The notes beneath the pieces are model-generated. The model ran no database searches. It was not told the origin of the DNA and saw only the letters and a program-made list of their open reading frames with translations. A program made the translations under genes and the position numbers. Below are positions 62,660-64,000 of a stretch of DNA of 64,000 bases, piece after piece (position 1 is the stretch's first letter; each line of letters starts with the position of its first letter). The DNA comes from Comamonadaceae bacterium (GTDB taxonomy: Bacteria > Pseudomonadota > Gammaproteobacteria > Burkholderiales > Burkholderiaceae_C). The stretch is taken from NCBI GenBank assembly GCA_027486555.1, contig JAIXOX010000140.1:62001-126000 (forward strand), read 5' to 3'.

Positions 62660-63316
62660 TCAGGGTAAATCTTTAAAACCCAGTCGTTGAGCCGCAAGCA
62701 AAGCCTGAGTGCGACTGACAACACCCATGGATTTGAAAATTGCACTTACATGTGCTTTGACCGTTGCCTCAATGATGTCAAGTTTTGCAGCAATTTGCAT
62801 GTTGGTCATACCTTGACAAATCAGCCCAAGAACTTCGATCTGGCGTGAAGTCAAATGAATTTTCTTCAAATTATCAAGGTTCATCAGGCCATCAACAGTC
62901 AGCCATGATTGATCTTGGAGACGATCTCTCAAGGCTCTACCAATCAAATCAACAATGCGATCAGGTGGGGTAGATTTGCTAACAAAAGCCCTGACCCCTG
63001 CTCCTAGGCACGCCCCTACTTTCATGGGGTCATCAGAGCCAGAGACAACGATGATTTGAAGGTCTGGTTGTGCTGCATGAATGCGGTCAATCAATTCAAG
63101 GCCTGACAGGCCAGGAAGAGACAAATCCAACAAAATCACTGAGCGCGCAATGGTCTGGACATCTTTGGACTTAAAAAATCCAAATGCATCGTCTGCCAAG
63201 CTTCCTGAGGCAACTTCGGCATCTGGGAAGCTCAATCGCATCAGACTTTCAAGCCCTTGTTTGTATAAAGGGTGATCTTCGATGATCAGTACAAATGATT
63301 TTTCTTGCATGCTCAT
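62660..63316 (-). CDS. NarL/FixJ family (LuxR-type) response regulator, orphan in window
   Basis: REC 'VLIIEDHPLYKQGLESLMRLSFPDAEV', 'VILLDLSLPGLSG'; HTH 'LTSRQIEVLGLICQGMTNMQIAAKLDIIEATVKAHVSAIFKSMGV'. Confidence 0.92.
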   Translation of the reverse strand: MSMQEKSFVLIIEDHPLYKQGLESLMRLSFPDAEVASGSLADDAFGFFKSKDVQTIARSVILLDLSLPGLSGLELIDRIHAAQPDLQIIVVSGSDDPMKVGACLGAGVRAFVSKSTPPDRIVDLIGRALRDRLQDQSWLTVDGLMNLDNLKKIHLTSRQIEVLGLICQGMTNMQIAAKLDIIEATVKAHVSAIFKSMGVVSRTQALLAAQRLGFKDLP

Positions 63317-64000
63317 ATTGTGAATATCAAAAAAGAAACCATTGAAAAATTAATTGTACTCAAAAAGAATCAATTGTCTAGCGAATTTTATCACGAAAAA
63401 TAAAATTACTCTCATCTTGTTTACTGACCGCCCATTGCAGTTTATTTAAAAATAATTCATCTGGGCATCAATAAAACAATTTAATTTTCATCCTCTGTGA
63501 GCTTGGGGAAAGAGAACTCTGAGAAGATGAAAGTCAAAAAAGTCAACTCACAACACAACCCACCGCGAACAAAAAACGAGCTTCAAAGTGCATTGAACCG
63601 ATGAATCATGACCCCCCAGTGGCATACGTGGATGCCTTTTGCAGCCACCCATTGTGCAGCATCATCGTTGATGTTACTGAAATTTCAACTCATATCCGTG
63701 ACGCTTATTCACTTTAAGACGCAATCGTATGTTTAGTCACCCATACCATGATTTAATTCACAGTTTATACCAGCGTGAAGCTCAAGTCTTTGCCGATTAC
63801 AAAGTTAGACACTCAATCAAGATGAGTTCATGATTTTCATCAAATATATGAAAAATACAATTCAATAAAATCAATATTATGTTTATATTTTTCATTTTTG
63901 CATGAATAATTAATTATTAATTAATTCATTTGAATAAATTAAATTCAATGACCTGAATGTGGAAAATGTGCATCCTGTGTAGCCTTATGAACCAATTAAA

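Noticed and set aside
1-64000. Searched for CRISPR arrays, tRNA/rRNA genes, transposases, integrases and prophage modules
   Set aside because: No regularly spaced direct repeats, cloverleaf-like blocks or matching protein families were evident by eye; a tRNAscan/Infernal run would be decisive.

Overview
The window is a chromosomal segment of a GC-rich betaproteobacterium. Gene content and order resemble Burkholderiales/Comamonadaceae; this is inferred from the proteins, not searched. I support about 50 protein-coding genes and see no rRNA, tRNA, CRISPR array, transposase or phage module. Most of the window is housekeeping: metG, apbC, scpA, ruvC, mtgA, RNB ribonuclease, kup, gshA, proA, holA, lptE, leuS, exbBD, dapB, bamE/fur, hprK/ptsN/hpf, corA, mtnN, fadD, pntAB, nudJ-like and mnmA. 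The accessory parts are: (i) the end of a benzoate box-type locus (partial boxD-like gene plus benzoate-CoA ligase); (ii) a tight SLT / MBOAT / SGNH / SGNH operon inserted between nudJ-like and mnmA, a candidate cell-envelope O-acetylation system; (iii) an aromatic-ring dioxygenase alpha/beta pair with a divergent LysR gene; (iv) an SDR-tcuA-tcuB-HAAT ABC transporter operon behind a LysR gene; (v) an AT-rich, ORF-poor right end with an orphan NarL-type regulator. The most interesting signals outside annotated genes are a short leader ORF ending inside a terminator-like hairpin at the 5' end of kup, an analogous mini-ORF plus 12-bp inverted repeat in the corA leader, a hybrid histidine kinase whose H-box His is Tyr, and three tandem small ORFs in the AT-rich end. 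All calls come from reading the sequence and ORF translations; no database search was possible.
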